A stretch of DNA of 64,000 nt, from assembly GCF_024399315.1 (NCBI RefSeq), contig NZ_CP075170.1, positions 1,364,001 through 1,428,000 of the forward strand, read 5' to 3'. Made by a program: the position numbers and the translations under genes. Source of the stretch: Chryseobacterium sp. MA9 (lineage in GTDB: Bacteria > Bacteroidota > Bacteroidia > Flavobacteriales > Weeksellaceae). Of this stretch, positions 41,666 through 50,252 are shown one piece after another (the stretch's first letter is position 1; each line of letters opens with the position of its first letter). Below the pieces are notes generated by a model that saw only the letters and a program-made list of their open reading frames with translations, searched no databases and was not told the DNA's origin.

Positions 41666-44464
41666 ATGCTCCATAACAGGCTGTTCAGGAAAATAATACT
41701 TTTTATTATGGTCCCGTTTTCCATCTGGATTTCGGCTCAGACTGACACAGATATAAACATGGAGATCCGTAATGAGCCTAATCGGGCTAATCCTAACATT
41801 ATAGAGATTCTGCTCGTTTTGAAAAACAATGGAAATAAATATTTTAAAGGCAGAGTTGAAGTTAAGACTCCAAAAGGTTTCAGAACAATTTCTGACAGCA
41901 ATTCTGAAATAGAACTGAATCCCAGCCAGAATCTGTTTATTCCCATAAAAATACTGACCAGTAACACTATCATTTCGGGTAAAACAGATCTCACATTCAC
42001 CATTACCGATGAAAAAAATCAACAGGTTGTAAAAAAGAACCTTCCCTATGTGGTGATGGAGAACAATAATATGCAGATAACAGCTGAAAATCCTGTTGTC
42101 TACATGGGAACTAATAAGGATTCTCTGGAAGTCCGGGCAAGGGTTTCCAATTTAGGAAACAAAAAGCAGCATGTTACCATTGTATTTAAAATCCCCGAAG
42201 CTACCCAAAAGAACCTTTTTATCGAAAAAAAAGGAACTATTGATGTACAGAAAGATTCTGTATTTGTTTTTCGGTTTCTGCCTTCCGGAAATCTGCTGAA
42301 GAGCTCACAGTTTACGGTTAATATCGTCGGTTTCAGAGAGCCAGACAAGGAAATCTTTGGTACTACTTCTATATCAGTGCAAAATGTTTCTTCTACCCAG
42401 CGTTATCAGGATATGGAGTTTGATCTGTTTTCAAATTACAGCAAAAATAGCATTACTGCCAGTTACAGGCGCGTCGGCAACACTACAGATATGTATCAGC
42501 TGATAGGATCAGGCGGCTTTAATCTTCCTTCGGGCTATATGTTTATACGCGGTAATATTTATACGCTGAACAATCAAAGTGATCCTGTTGTAAGCAATAC
42601 CTATGTATCTTATCACAGAGAACAAAGTGAATTCACCTTAGGGAATATCAGTAAAATGATGGAAGTTTCATTATTTGGAAGAGGTGCAGAATATGCTTAT
42701 ACTTCTTCTGATAAAGAAAAGAAAATAGAAGTAGGTTTTGTAGATCAGAGTTTCAGCCTTATTGAAAGAAATTCTTTTTTGAAGTACGGATACGGATTGT
42801 ACGCCAGGGGAATATTGGGCGCTCAAAATGCATCGAAAAATTTCTCAGCAACTTATATTTTTAAAAATGATCCTTATGAAAAAGCGAATCATCATGTACT
42901 AGGCACAGATATTCAATATTCTTTCAATGAATACTGGAAAATGAATTCCAAAGTATACAGTGGTCTGAGTTTTCACGAAAATACATCTCTTACCAAACCT
43001 TCCCTGGCTTTGGAAACTCAGTATTCAGGAACTATCAAAAAAGTCAATCTGAATGGAAACTACTTCTACAGCAGCGACTATTATCCCGGAAACAGAAGAG
43101 GAATGCTACAAATACAGCAGAATTTTTCAACCCCTGTTTTTGAAAACCATTATTTGTATGCAAATGTGATGATCTCTAACTTTTCTCCCAAATTTTACTC
43201 GTACAACAATGATTTCAAATCCAATACCATAAGAGGAGATATTGGAATCAACTTCGCGAAAAGGAAAAATTTTGGATTTGCTTTGGGCACTCAGTATCAG
43301 GAGGAAAGTTCTAACAGCTATAATAACTTTTTTGATACTTCAGGAAATCAGGAACTGCAAACGCTGAAAGCGTTTAGAATCAGCCAAAATACAACATGGA
43401 TCAGCAATAACAGAAAACACTCTTCATTATTGGCACTGGAAGCAGGAGCGGTCAAATACCCTGATGGCAACAATTCGGACTACCAGATGAAGATCACTGG
43501 AAACTACAGCTATAAATGGTTTAATATAAACGGAATATATCAGCATGGCAGCTATTACCTCTCTGAGTTTGCTTCATCAAGAAATTTCAATGAGAACGTC
43601 ATCTATAAGAAATTTTCAGTATCTGCTTTTGTTAACAAAAATCTGTTAGCCGAAAAACTTAATATTACTTCGGGATTATCCTATACGGATGATATTTTAT
43701 ATGGCAAGTCTCCTTCCGGGTTCGTTAACCTGAAATATACAAAAGAAAGATATGGCATATTCCTGAATTCTTCCTGGTTCAATTATTCTTCCAACAATTT
43801 CAGCAATAATTTTTTTACCATTGAAGCAGGTGTCACACTGAACTTTCAACCTAACAGACTTATTGCCAGTAAAAAAGGAGAAATAACAGCATTTGTATTT
43901 TATGACAACAATAATAATAGTGTCTATGATGAAGGCGACCAAAGTGCTGAAAATTACATTATTATGATCAACAATGTTTCTTTCAAAACAAATCAAAGTG
44001 GTAAAATTGTGTACAAAGCAATTCCGTATGGCAAGTATATGCTAAAACAGGTGATCCAGCAAGGATGGTATTATCATGAACTTGAGTTTGAAGTGAAAAG
44101 AAACAGCTATTCTCTTCAGGTTCCACTCCATCAAAATGGAACAATGCAGGGAAAAATCACTTATGAATTTGATCCTAAAAAAGCATTGGAATTTGATCCT
44201 AAAACGGCAGGAATTATTTTCAACATCTATGATAAAGATAAGTTTATCCAACATGTAGTTACCGACGACAATGGCGAAATTGGCTCTTTCCTAGGATCTG
44301 GAAATTACAGAATTGAGCTTGTAGAAAGCTCATTACCTGCCAACACCTATTCTGAGAAAATAAGCCGGGAATTTACTGTTCAGGCGGGAAGAATAATAAA
44401 TCTTGAACCATTTATCATCAAAGTATCAGAGAAAAGGATACACGTCAAGAAGTTTGGAAATTAG
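41666..44464 (+). CDS. Usher-like outer-membrane protein of the pilus operon
   Basis: The protein has 932 residues, with a signal peptide (to ~ISAQ, 25). Residues ~28-230 form two Ig-like, CARDB-type domains (NIIEILLVLKNNGNKYFKGR, LEVRARVSNLGNKKQHVTIV). Residues ~235-745 are a many-stranded beta barrel with alternating aromatic strands. Residues ~750-830 form an SdrD-B-like Ig domain with a Ca-binding-type loop (YDNNNNSVYDEGDQ), followed by a last beta domain. The length and the plan of periplasmic domains, barrel and C-terminal Ig domains match ushers (800-900 residues), but I see no sequence signature of the classical family or a clear plug. It is last in the operon. Function as the secretion pore is inferred. 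Confidence 0.78.
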   Translation: MLHNRLFRKIILFIMVPFSIWISAQTDTDINMEIRNEPNRANPNIIEILLVLKNNGNKYFKGRVEVKTPKGFRTISDSNSEIELNPSQNLFIPIKILTSNTIISGKTDLTFTITDEKNQQVVKKNLPYVVMENNNMQITAENPVVYMGTNKDSLEVRARVSNLGNKKQHVTIVFKIPEATQKNLFIEKKGTIDVQKDSVFVFRFLPSGNLLKSSQFTVNIVGFREPDKEIFGTTSISVQNVSSTQRYQDMEFDLFSNYSKNSITASYRRVGNTTDMYQLIGSGGFNLPSGYMFIRGNIYTLNNQSDPVVSNTYVSYHREQSEFTLGNISKMMEVSLFGRGAEYAYTSSDKEKKIEVGFVDQSFSLIERNSFLKYGYGLYARGILGAQNASKNFSATYIFKNDPYEKANHHVLGTDIQYSFNEYWKMNSKVYSGLSFHENTSLTKPSLALETQYSGTIKKVNLNGNYFYSSDYYPGNRRGMLQIQQNFSTPVFENHYLYANVMISNFSPKFYSYNNDFKSNTIRGDIGINFAKRKNFGFALGTQYQEESSNSYNNFFDTSGNQELQTLKAFRISQNTTWISNNRKHSSLLALEAGAVKYPDGNNSDYQMKITGNYSYKWFNINGIYQHGSYYLSEFASSRNFNENVIYKKFSVSAFVNKNLLAEKLNITSGLSYTDDILYGKSPSGFVNLKYTKERYGIFLNSSWFNYSSNNFSNNFFTIEAGVTLNFQPNRLIASKKGEITAFVFYDNNNNSVYDEGDQSAENYIIMINNVSFKTNQSGKIVYKAIPYGKYMLKQVIQQGWYYHELEFEVKRNSYSLQVPLHQNGTMQGKITYEFDPKKALEFDPKTAGIIFNIYDKDKFIQHVVTDDNGEIGSFLGSGNYRIELVESSLPANTYSEKISREFTVQAGRIINLEPFIIKVSEKRIHVKKFGN

Positions 44465-44549
44465 ACTAAGAAAGTTCTAGGGCTCATCTGAAGTTTAGAT
44501 TTTTCACACGTATTAATCGTTACCGTTTTTGTTACTAATTAACCCGCTT

Positions 44550-44598
44550 TCAAAAAATAAAAAAGGCTTAAACCCTCTATGAGATTGGTTTAAGCCTT
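44550..44598 (-). terminator. Terminator of the tRNA gene
   Basis: AAGGCTTAAACC (44563-44574) pairs perfectly with GGTTTAAGCCTT (44587-44598). On the minus strand it is followed by TTTTATTTTTTG, immediately after the tRNA. Confidence 0.9.
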
Positions 44599-44599
44599 G

Positions 44600-44673
44600 T
44601 GACTTCGGAGGGGTTCGAACCCCCAACCCTCGGAGCCGAAATCCGATATTCTATCCAGTTGAACTACGAAGCC
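44600..44673 (-). tRNA. tRNA-Arg (anticodon TCG)
   Basis: The minus-strand sequence folds as a cloverleaf: acceptor GGCTTCG with CGAAGTC plus discriminator A; D stem GTTC/GAAT; anticodon stem TCGGA/TCCGA with loop TTTCGGC, so the anticodon is TCG; T arm GGGGG-TTCGAAC-CCCTC. CCA is not encoded. It reads CGA and possibly other CGN arginine codons. A strong terminator follows directly. No integrase or att-like repeat was found beside it. Confidence 0.95.
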
Positions 44674-44737
44674 ATTTTGATGAGTAATTAATAATAAGTA
44701 TACAAATATAGTTTATTATTAATTACTCATTATTTAC

Positions 44738-46501
44738 TTAGAAAGTAATTTTCACTCCTCCCAGAATTTGTGCACCCAGGACTTTATATCCTTTGTACGT
44801 CTGGTATTTTGAGCTCAGAAGATTATTTCCGAGTGCGAAAATACTGAAATTTTTGTGAATTTTATACTCTGCAGAAAGATTTAAATCAGCATATCCTCCA
44901 ACTTTATCATTGGTGTTCTCCGTAGACTGATAAATTACATTAGGAGCCCCCACACCTTCGATTGCATAAGAGTTTGTAGTTCTGTCACTTGCAAAGATTC
45001 CTTTAAATCCTAACAATAGTTTCTTGTCAAGCATTGTATATTTTGCCCCGATGCTCGCATTGAACAATGGAACGTTATAAATATTGTCATAATTCTTAAG
45101 ATCATACTTGGTAAATCTTAATTCTCCATCTAAAATCAGGTTTTCTAACGGGAAATACTGTACGCTACCTTTGATATCGCTTACATTTCCATCGTCATAC
45201 ACTGCAGAGAATGTATTGGCAAAATTGTATGCAGAACGGTTAACAGAGGTGTTATCAAAAAGACCGTTGGCCTTAAAGAACATAATATCCCTCATCTTTC
45301 CATACCCTGCAGAGAAGTCGTATTTCAGCGTTTCGTCGATATCTCCTCTCAGTCCTACATAAAAATGATATTTCGTCTCTGTAGGCTTTAAAAACTGGTC
45401 AGAAAGAATGAATGGATTTGTCTGTAACATATCTCCATAAGTATTCAGCTTCAGACCTCCGTCTACTCCACCATAGAATTTGAATTCTTTAGCAGCAGCA
45501 AACTGGAATTCTGCCTGAGGGAACCAGTAAGTTTTGTTATTTTTTTGCTGTTCCAGCTGATCATTGGAATTTTTAGCCTTCAGGAAAGAGAATGTAGATC
45601 CTAACATCAAATAAGAATCTCCTTTTCTGAACGTTACTTTCGGAGTCAGGCTGGTATTGAAGAAATTGGAAGAGTTTTTATCTCTGATGGCGAAATCGGT
45701 CTTCACAGCATCCAATCCTACGCCAAGATCGGCATTCAGATTGATCCCAGATTTTCCTAATTCTACGGCATGCTTGGAAAAGTTGGCAAGGATGGAAACC
45801 TGATTTTCCTGAGCATCAAAATGATCTTTCAGGAAAGATGATTTTACCCTTACATCATTTAAGATTTCATTGGAATAAAAATCATAGTAACCGTTTACCT
45901 TAAACTGATTGACCTTTTGTTTCAGATCAAGCTCACCAGTAGGCTGCATTGCATAGATCCCGTAATAATTATAGTTGTCTAAGCCATATTCAGCATTAAT
46001 ATTGAATTTTCCTTTTTCTCCGTAAGAGTTCAGGAAAGCACCAATATTAGCTGAAGTCTGCCCGGATTTCCAGTCATACTCTTTTTTAAGACCATTCGTA
46101 GAAAGAACATGAACATCTGCTCCTACTTCAAACTTATTTTCAAGAGTTTTGGATATGTTTCCATCTACTAAGACTTTACCATAATTACCCATTCCGATCT
46201 GGAAGTAATTATTTTGAGCCGTTCCGTCAAATTTTGGGGCTACATCTTCTCCCTGAATTGTTGAAGTTTTGAAATCAGAAACGGCAGGAACATCCGTAAT
46301 GGTATATTTCACAGGAGTCTGCGATTTCTCTTCCGGCGGATAGTTTTTAATAGTTTCCACAGAAGTCTTCTTCTTCTCGATCTTCTTCACTTCCGGCTCT
46401 CTTTTTTTGTTAAGAACCAGTTTTTCCTCCTTGATCTGGGAAAACGCCACCGACGAAACCCCTAAAAATAATATGGATAATATTTGAATTTTCTTGTTCA
46501 T
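44738..46501 (-). CDS. Outer-membrane beta-barrel protein (TonB-dependent-receptor-like, no plug)
   Basis: The protein has 587 residues, with a signal peptide (to ~AFSQ, 22). A Lys/Glu-rich periplasmic tail (KKREPEVKKIEKKKTSVETI) is followed by a barrel of about 460 residues ending KVLGAQILGGVKITF, with the C-terminal Phe signature. The C-terminal part (NLSAEYKIHKNFSIFALGNN) is as in TonB-dependent receptors, but there is no TonB box or plug domain. It is transcribed after a lipoprotein gene and a long TPR gene, a grouping that suggests one envelope complex. The substrate is unknown. Confidence 0.8.
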   Translation of the reverse strand: MNKKIQILSILFLGVSSVAFSQIKEEKLVLNKKREPEVKKIEKKKTSVETIKNYPPEEKSQTPVKYTITDVPAVSDFKTSTIQGEDVAPKFDGTAQNNYFQIGMGNYGKVLVDGNISKTLENKFEVGADVHVLSTNGLKKEYDWKSGQTSANIGAFLNSYGEKGKFNINAEYGLDNYNYYGIYAMQPTGELDLKQKVNQFKVNGYYDFYSNEILNDVRVKSSFLKDHFDAQENQVSILANFSKHAVELGKSGINLNADLGVGLDAVKTDFAIRDKNSSNFFNTSLTPKVTFRKGDSYLMLGSTFSFLKAKNSNDQLEQQKNNKTYWFPQAEFQFAAAKEFKFYGGVDGGLKLNTYGDMLQTNPFILSDQFLKPTETKYHFYVGLRGDIDETLKYDFSAGYGKMRDIMFFKANGLFDNTSVNRSAYNFANTFSAVYDDGNVSDIKGSVQYFPLENLILDGELRFTKYDLKNYDNIYNVPLFNASIGAKYTMLDKKLLLGFKGIFASDRTTNSYAIEGVGAPNVIYQSTENTNDKVGGYADLNLSAEYKIHKNFSIFALGNNLLSSKYQTYKGYKVLGAQILGGVKITF

Positions 46502-46536
46502 ATTTTCTTTATTTGAAAAAAATATATAACGGGTTT

Positions 46537-47028
46537 TTATTTATTGGAAGCAATGTAGCTCCCTAATAAAGCTTTCCCTGACTGTTTTGAAAAAGTTCTC
46601 CCTAGTCTGAATATATTAAACAGCCAAAGGCTTTGATAAACTTGTAATTTGTATTGATAATTTTTCGTTGTACTGTTCTCAGCTACATCATAGCTGTAAG
46701 AAATGTCGTACGGAAATCCCGAAGGCAGTAACCCGACTGTAATCATACTTCCTATCATTGGGTTTCCGCAAGAAGGAGTACGAGTCATCATGGGATGCAG
46801 AGTTATTTTAGCTGCATTCGTACTGTCTTCTACAATTTCATAAATATCTGAATGTTTTAAAATGTTAAATTCTCTCTCAAGATTTTTATTCACTACAAAA
46901 GCTTTTTGCTTTGGAAAGTCAGCTTTCGCACGGTTATACTCTTTAGGATATGCACTGTATGATGGAATGCAGCTCCAGAGTGAAGCCGAAACTAAGAAAG
47001 AACAGATAGCAATTTTAAAAACCTTCAT
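46537..47028 (-). CDS. Small lipoprotein
   Basis: The protein has 163 residues. Signal peptide and lipobox are MKVFKIAICSFLVSASLWSC, with Cys20 as the lipid anchor. The mature part is unrecognised and ends LFNIFRLGRTFSKQSGKALL. It lies 3 bases after the TPR gene and 35 bases before the barrel gene, so all three are probably one operon and act together at the outer membrane. Confidence 0.78.
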   Translation of the reverse strand: MKVFKIAICSFLVSASLWSCIPSYSAYPKEYNRAKADFPKQKAFVVNKNLEREFNILKHSDIYEIVEDSTNAAKITLHPMMTRTPSCGNPMIGSMITVGLLPSGFPYDISYSYDVAENSTTKNYQYKLQVYQSLWLFNIFRLGRTFSKQSGKALLGSYIASNK

Positions 47029-47031
47029 GTA

Positions 47032-49995
47032 CTATTTCTTAATCTGTTTCTTAACCTCTTTCGCTTCTGCAACAATTTCAGGGAAATCCTTATAGTTTGC
47101 AATGATCTGGTCACATGTATAACTTGCCTGGTAGTTATCCTTCAGGCCAATATAATTTTTCGCCATCAATACCAAAGCTTTTGCTCCCCAGAACTCTTCT
47201 GATGCATAGTTATTGGCAAGCTTAAAGATCGTCTCATTAGAAGATTTGAACGCTTTACCTTTATTCTGATAATAAGCTTTTGCATATAAAGCTTCTGCAG
47301 CTACCGAAGTGTTGGATGATTTTTCAAGAGAAGTATACGCAGACTGTGCGTCTTTATCCTTTCCTGAGTTCATCAGACTTCTTGCTTTGATCACTTTCGC
47401 GGTTTCAATAACGGCAGCTGAGTTTTTAGAATTAGCAATTACTGCATTGGCTAATTTTTCAGCTTCAGAGAAATTGTTTTCTTCTGCATACAGTTTCATC
47501 AACTCAACATTTGCATAATTCTTAATGCTGATGTTGGAAGAGTTTTTAATGCCTTCGAGGTACTTTTTAGCTTCTGCTGTATTCCCTTGTGCAAGGAATA
47601 TTTGAGCTAAACGAGTTTGTGCATCATCTTGGTAATCATTCTGAATTCCAGCAACTTCCTGAAGAACAAGTAAAGCTTTTGTTGAATTGTTGGTTTGATA
47701 ATAACTTTCTCCCAATTCATACTTTGCCTGGTACAATCCTTCCCCTGTCGGATTTTGTGTAAGGTACTTTTCATAATAAGAAATTGCATTCTTATAATCT
47801 TTCTTAGAGAAGAATTGTTTTCCGGTAGATAAGTTGATCTCATCAATTTCAGAAGCATCCACATTCACACCAATATTTCTTGCAAAACTTTCATAGCCTG
47901 AAACATCACCGTTTTTCGTGAAGATAGGTTTTGCTGCCTGAACGACCTTCTGAGCATAAGCGGTATTTTTATACTGCTCACCCAGAGATTTCAGTTCAGA
48001 AAGCGCTTTATCATTCTGGTTTTGGTCTATATAATTCTGTGCCCTGTAAATAGAAGCATTGGCGATCAAATCCTTGTCAGAAGACTCTTTAATTACTTTT
48101 CCGAAATAATCATTGGAATTGGCAAAATCATCCTGAGCCGCATAAGCTGTTCCTATTTCATACTGAGCATCATCGTAATATTCAGAACCCGGATATTTTG
48201 ATAAAAGATTTTTAAGGTTCGTGATCTTCGCCTGTGTATCTCCTTTGAATCCTAAAGCCATTGCTTTTTGGTACAAAGTATAATCCGTTGCATCTTCATT
48301 TTTATCATAGATGGCAATGGCTTCGTTCAGATCATTATTGGCATAATGAATATCTGCAAGACGAAGTTCTGCATCATTTTTAAATTCAGGTTTCGGATTG
48401 GTAAGATATTGTTTGAAGTAAGTTGCAGCCTGATCAAATTTTTTGGATTTAAAATAAGCATATCCTAAATCATAAGGCAGCTGTTGTTTTTCAGGGAAAT
48501 TTTCGTTCAGAAGCTTTTCATAACGTACAATGGCAGATGGGTAATTTCCTTTTTGGTAATACACCTGTGCCAGCCAATATAAAGCTCTGCTGTTAAATTC
48601 TTTATTAAGATTGAAACCAAGACTTCTTAAGAAATATTTCTCAGCTTCGTCATAATTTCCTTTGTTGAATTCTTCAGTTCCCAATAAATAAGAAACCTCC
48701 TGATCTACTTTATTGATCTCAGGAGTGGAACTCTGCAATCTGTCAATAGCATTCAGGGTTTCTTTATAGTTTCCGGAATACAGATATGATTTTACCAATA
48801 ATGATCTCATTTCTGAATCATTGGCCCCATTCTGATTTTCGTTGATATAGCTTTGGATCACCGCAGAAGGGCTTTCAAACGGGTTACCGATATCGTAGCT
48901 TAATTTAGCATACTGCTCATGAGCCAGTTTTTTCACTTTCGCATCATAATCCATCTGATAAGAAGAACGGAATGCAGAAAGAGCTTCCTGCTTTTTATCT
49001 ACTGCCAGATAAGCATTTCCTAACTGGTAGTAAGCATTCTGTGCCAGTGCAGAATTGCTGTTCAGAAGCTGGTTGTAATAAGAAACCGCCTCATCATATT
49101 TTTTCAGCTGTGCAGCCACAAATCCCATCTCATACAAATCGTTTTCAGATGGATTCTGCTGTACACTCAGATAATCTTTCAAATGCGGATAAGCAGATGT
49201 ATAATCATTCTTCATGAAATAACTCTCTCCGATGATCTTATGAACTTCCGCTTTATAAGAATCTGAAATATTTTCGTTTAACAGAGCTGTTCCTTCTGTA
49301 ATCGCCTGATCATAGTTCTTATCATTATAATACATCTGTACATAATAAGGACGCACCAGCTTTGAGAACTTATCCTGATCCTTTATAGAATCAAAATACT
49401 GGAAAGCTTTATCATTTTGCCTGTTGCTGTAATATAAATGCCCAAGCATATAGGCAATATCTCCTTTTTGAGACTGATCTGCTGTTTTATAAGCTTCCTC
49501 CAGGGCATCGATAGCTCCTTTAGAATCACCCGTCATGAATTTTGCATACCCAAGCTTCAGAATATACTGTGTATTCTCTTCTTTTGAAAGCTGATACTGG
49601 TTTACTTTTTTCAAAGTCTCCAAAGCTTTATCAAAATCTTTTTTTGCTAAGTAGTAATCTGCCAATGGAAGATTAGCCTGTGCAAAATAAGCAGAATTAG
49701 GATATTCTTTCATGAAAGCTGTTAATCCTTCTTCAGCATGATTTTTCTGAAGAATCACACCAATCACATTATCAAAAAACTGCGCGGCTTCTTTTTTAGA
49801 ACGGGACAAATTCTGATTGTAGAAATATTGTCTTGCATATTCGTATTGAGAAGCGTTGTATATTTTGGTCTGATAAAGATTTTCAGCTAGATTGAATCTG
49901 TAATTTTCTTTCTGGGTAAAATATTGGGACTGTTGAGCATCGGAGATTCCGAAATAAATTACTGCAGCCGCTAAAAGTATTTTTTTTGATTTCAT
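47032..49995 (-). CDS. Long periplasmic TPR-repeat protein
   Basis: The protein has 987 residues. A signal peptide (MKSKKILLAAAVIYFGISDA) precedes an almost continuous array of tetratricopeptide repeats, about 25 units of ~34 residues (for example AYFAQANLPLADYYLAKKDF, YDDAQYEIGTAYAAQDDFAN, ALYWLAQVYYQKGNYPSAIV). No other domain or anchor is visible, so it should be a large periplasmic scaffold. It is the first gene of the operon with the lipoprotein and the barrel. Proteins of this kind are common in Flavobacteriia beside outer-membrane barrels; a role in barrel or cell-wall assembly is inferred. Confidence 0.88.
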   Translation of the reverse strand: MKSKKILLAAAVIYFGISDAQQSQYFTQKENYRFNLAENLYQTKIYNASQYEYARQYFYNQNLSRSKKEAAQFFDNVIGVILQKNHAEEGLTAFMKEYPNSAYFAQANLPLADYYLAKKDFDKALETLKKVNQYQLSKEENTQYILKLGYAKFMTGDSKGAIDALEEAYKTADQSQKGDIAYMLGHLYYSNRQNDKAFQYFDSIKDQDKFSKLVRPYYVQMYYNDKNYDQAITEGTALLNENISDSYKAEVHKIIGESYFMKNDYTSAYPHLKDYLSVQQNPSENDLYEMGFVAAQLKKYDEAVSYYNQLLNSNSALAQNAYYQLGNAYLAVDKKQEALSAFRSSYQMDYDAKVKKLAHEQYAKLSYDIGNPFESPSAVIQSYINENQNGANDSEMRSLLVKSYLYSGNYKETLNAIDRLQSSTPEINKVDQEVSYLLGTEEFNKGNYDEAEKYFLRSLGFNLNKEFNSRALYWLAQVYYQKGNYPSAIVRYEKLLNENFPEKQQLPYDLGYAYFKSKKFDQAATYFKQYLTNPKPEFKNDAELRLADIHYANNDLNEAIAIYDKNEDATDYTLYQKAMALGFKGDTQAKITNLKNLLSKYPGSEYYDDAQYEIGTAYAAQDDFANSNDYFGKVIKESSDKDLIANASIYRAQNYIDQNQNDKALSELKSLGEQYKNTAYAQKVVQAAKPIFTKNGDVSGYESFARNIGVNVDASEIDEINLSTGKQFFSKKDYKNAISYYEKYLTQNPTGEGLYQAKYELGESYYQTNNSTKALLVLQEVAGIQNDYQDDAQTRLAQIFLAQGNTAEAKKYLEGIKNSSNISIKNYANVELMKLYAEENNFSEAEKLANAVIANSKNSAAVIETAKVIKARSLMNSGKDKDAQSAYTSLEKSSNTSVAAEALYAKAYYQNKGKAFKSSNETIFKLANNYASEEFWGAKALVLMAKNYIGLKDNYQASYTCDQIIANYKDFPEIVAEAKEVKKQIKK

Positions 49996-50252
49996 TCTTC
50001 TTGATATAAGAAAATTAGTCTAAATAAGTTAACGAAAATATTAAAAACTTATTGTTTAAGCAAGTTTTAACCAATTTATTAGGCTTAAATAGCAAATTAA
50101 TAACGAAGAAAATTTTCTCACCATTCAATGATAAAATTTACTACTTTCGTCTGATAAAATGTAAACAATTTTAATAAACCGTTATCAAAAACATATTTTA
50201 ATTTGATACTTTCTCAACAGCAGCTAAAAACATACCATAAACACACCATTCC

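Noticed and set aside
41465..42022. Antisense 185-codon open frame across the adhesin/usher junction
   Set aside because: It is opposite two genes with strong coding signals, signal peptides and operon spacing; its protein has no recognisable domain.
44464..44700. tRNA-Arg as an integration site for the pilus operon
   Set aside because: No integrase, no repeat of the tRNA 3' end and no clear change of composition were found in or around the pilus genes.
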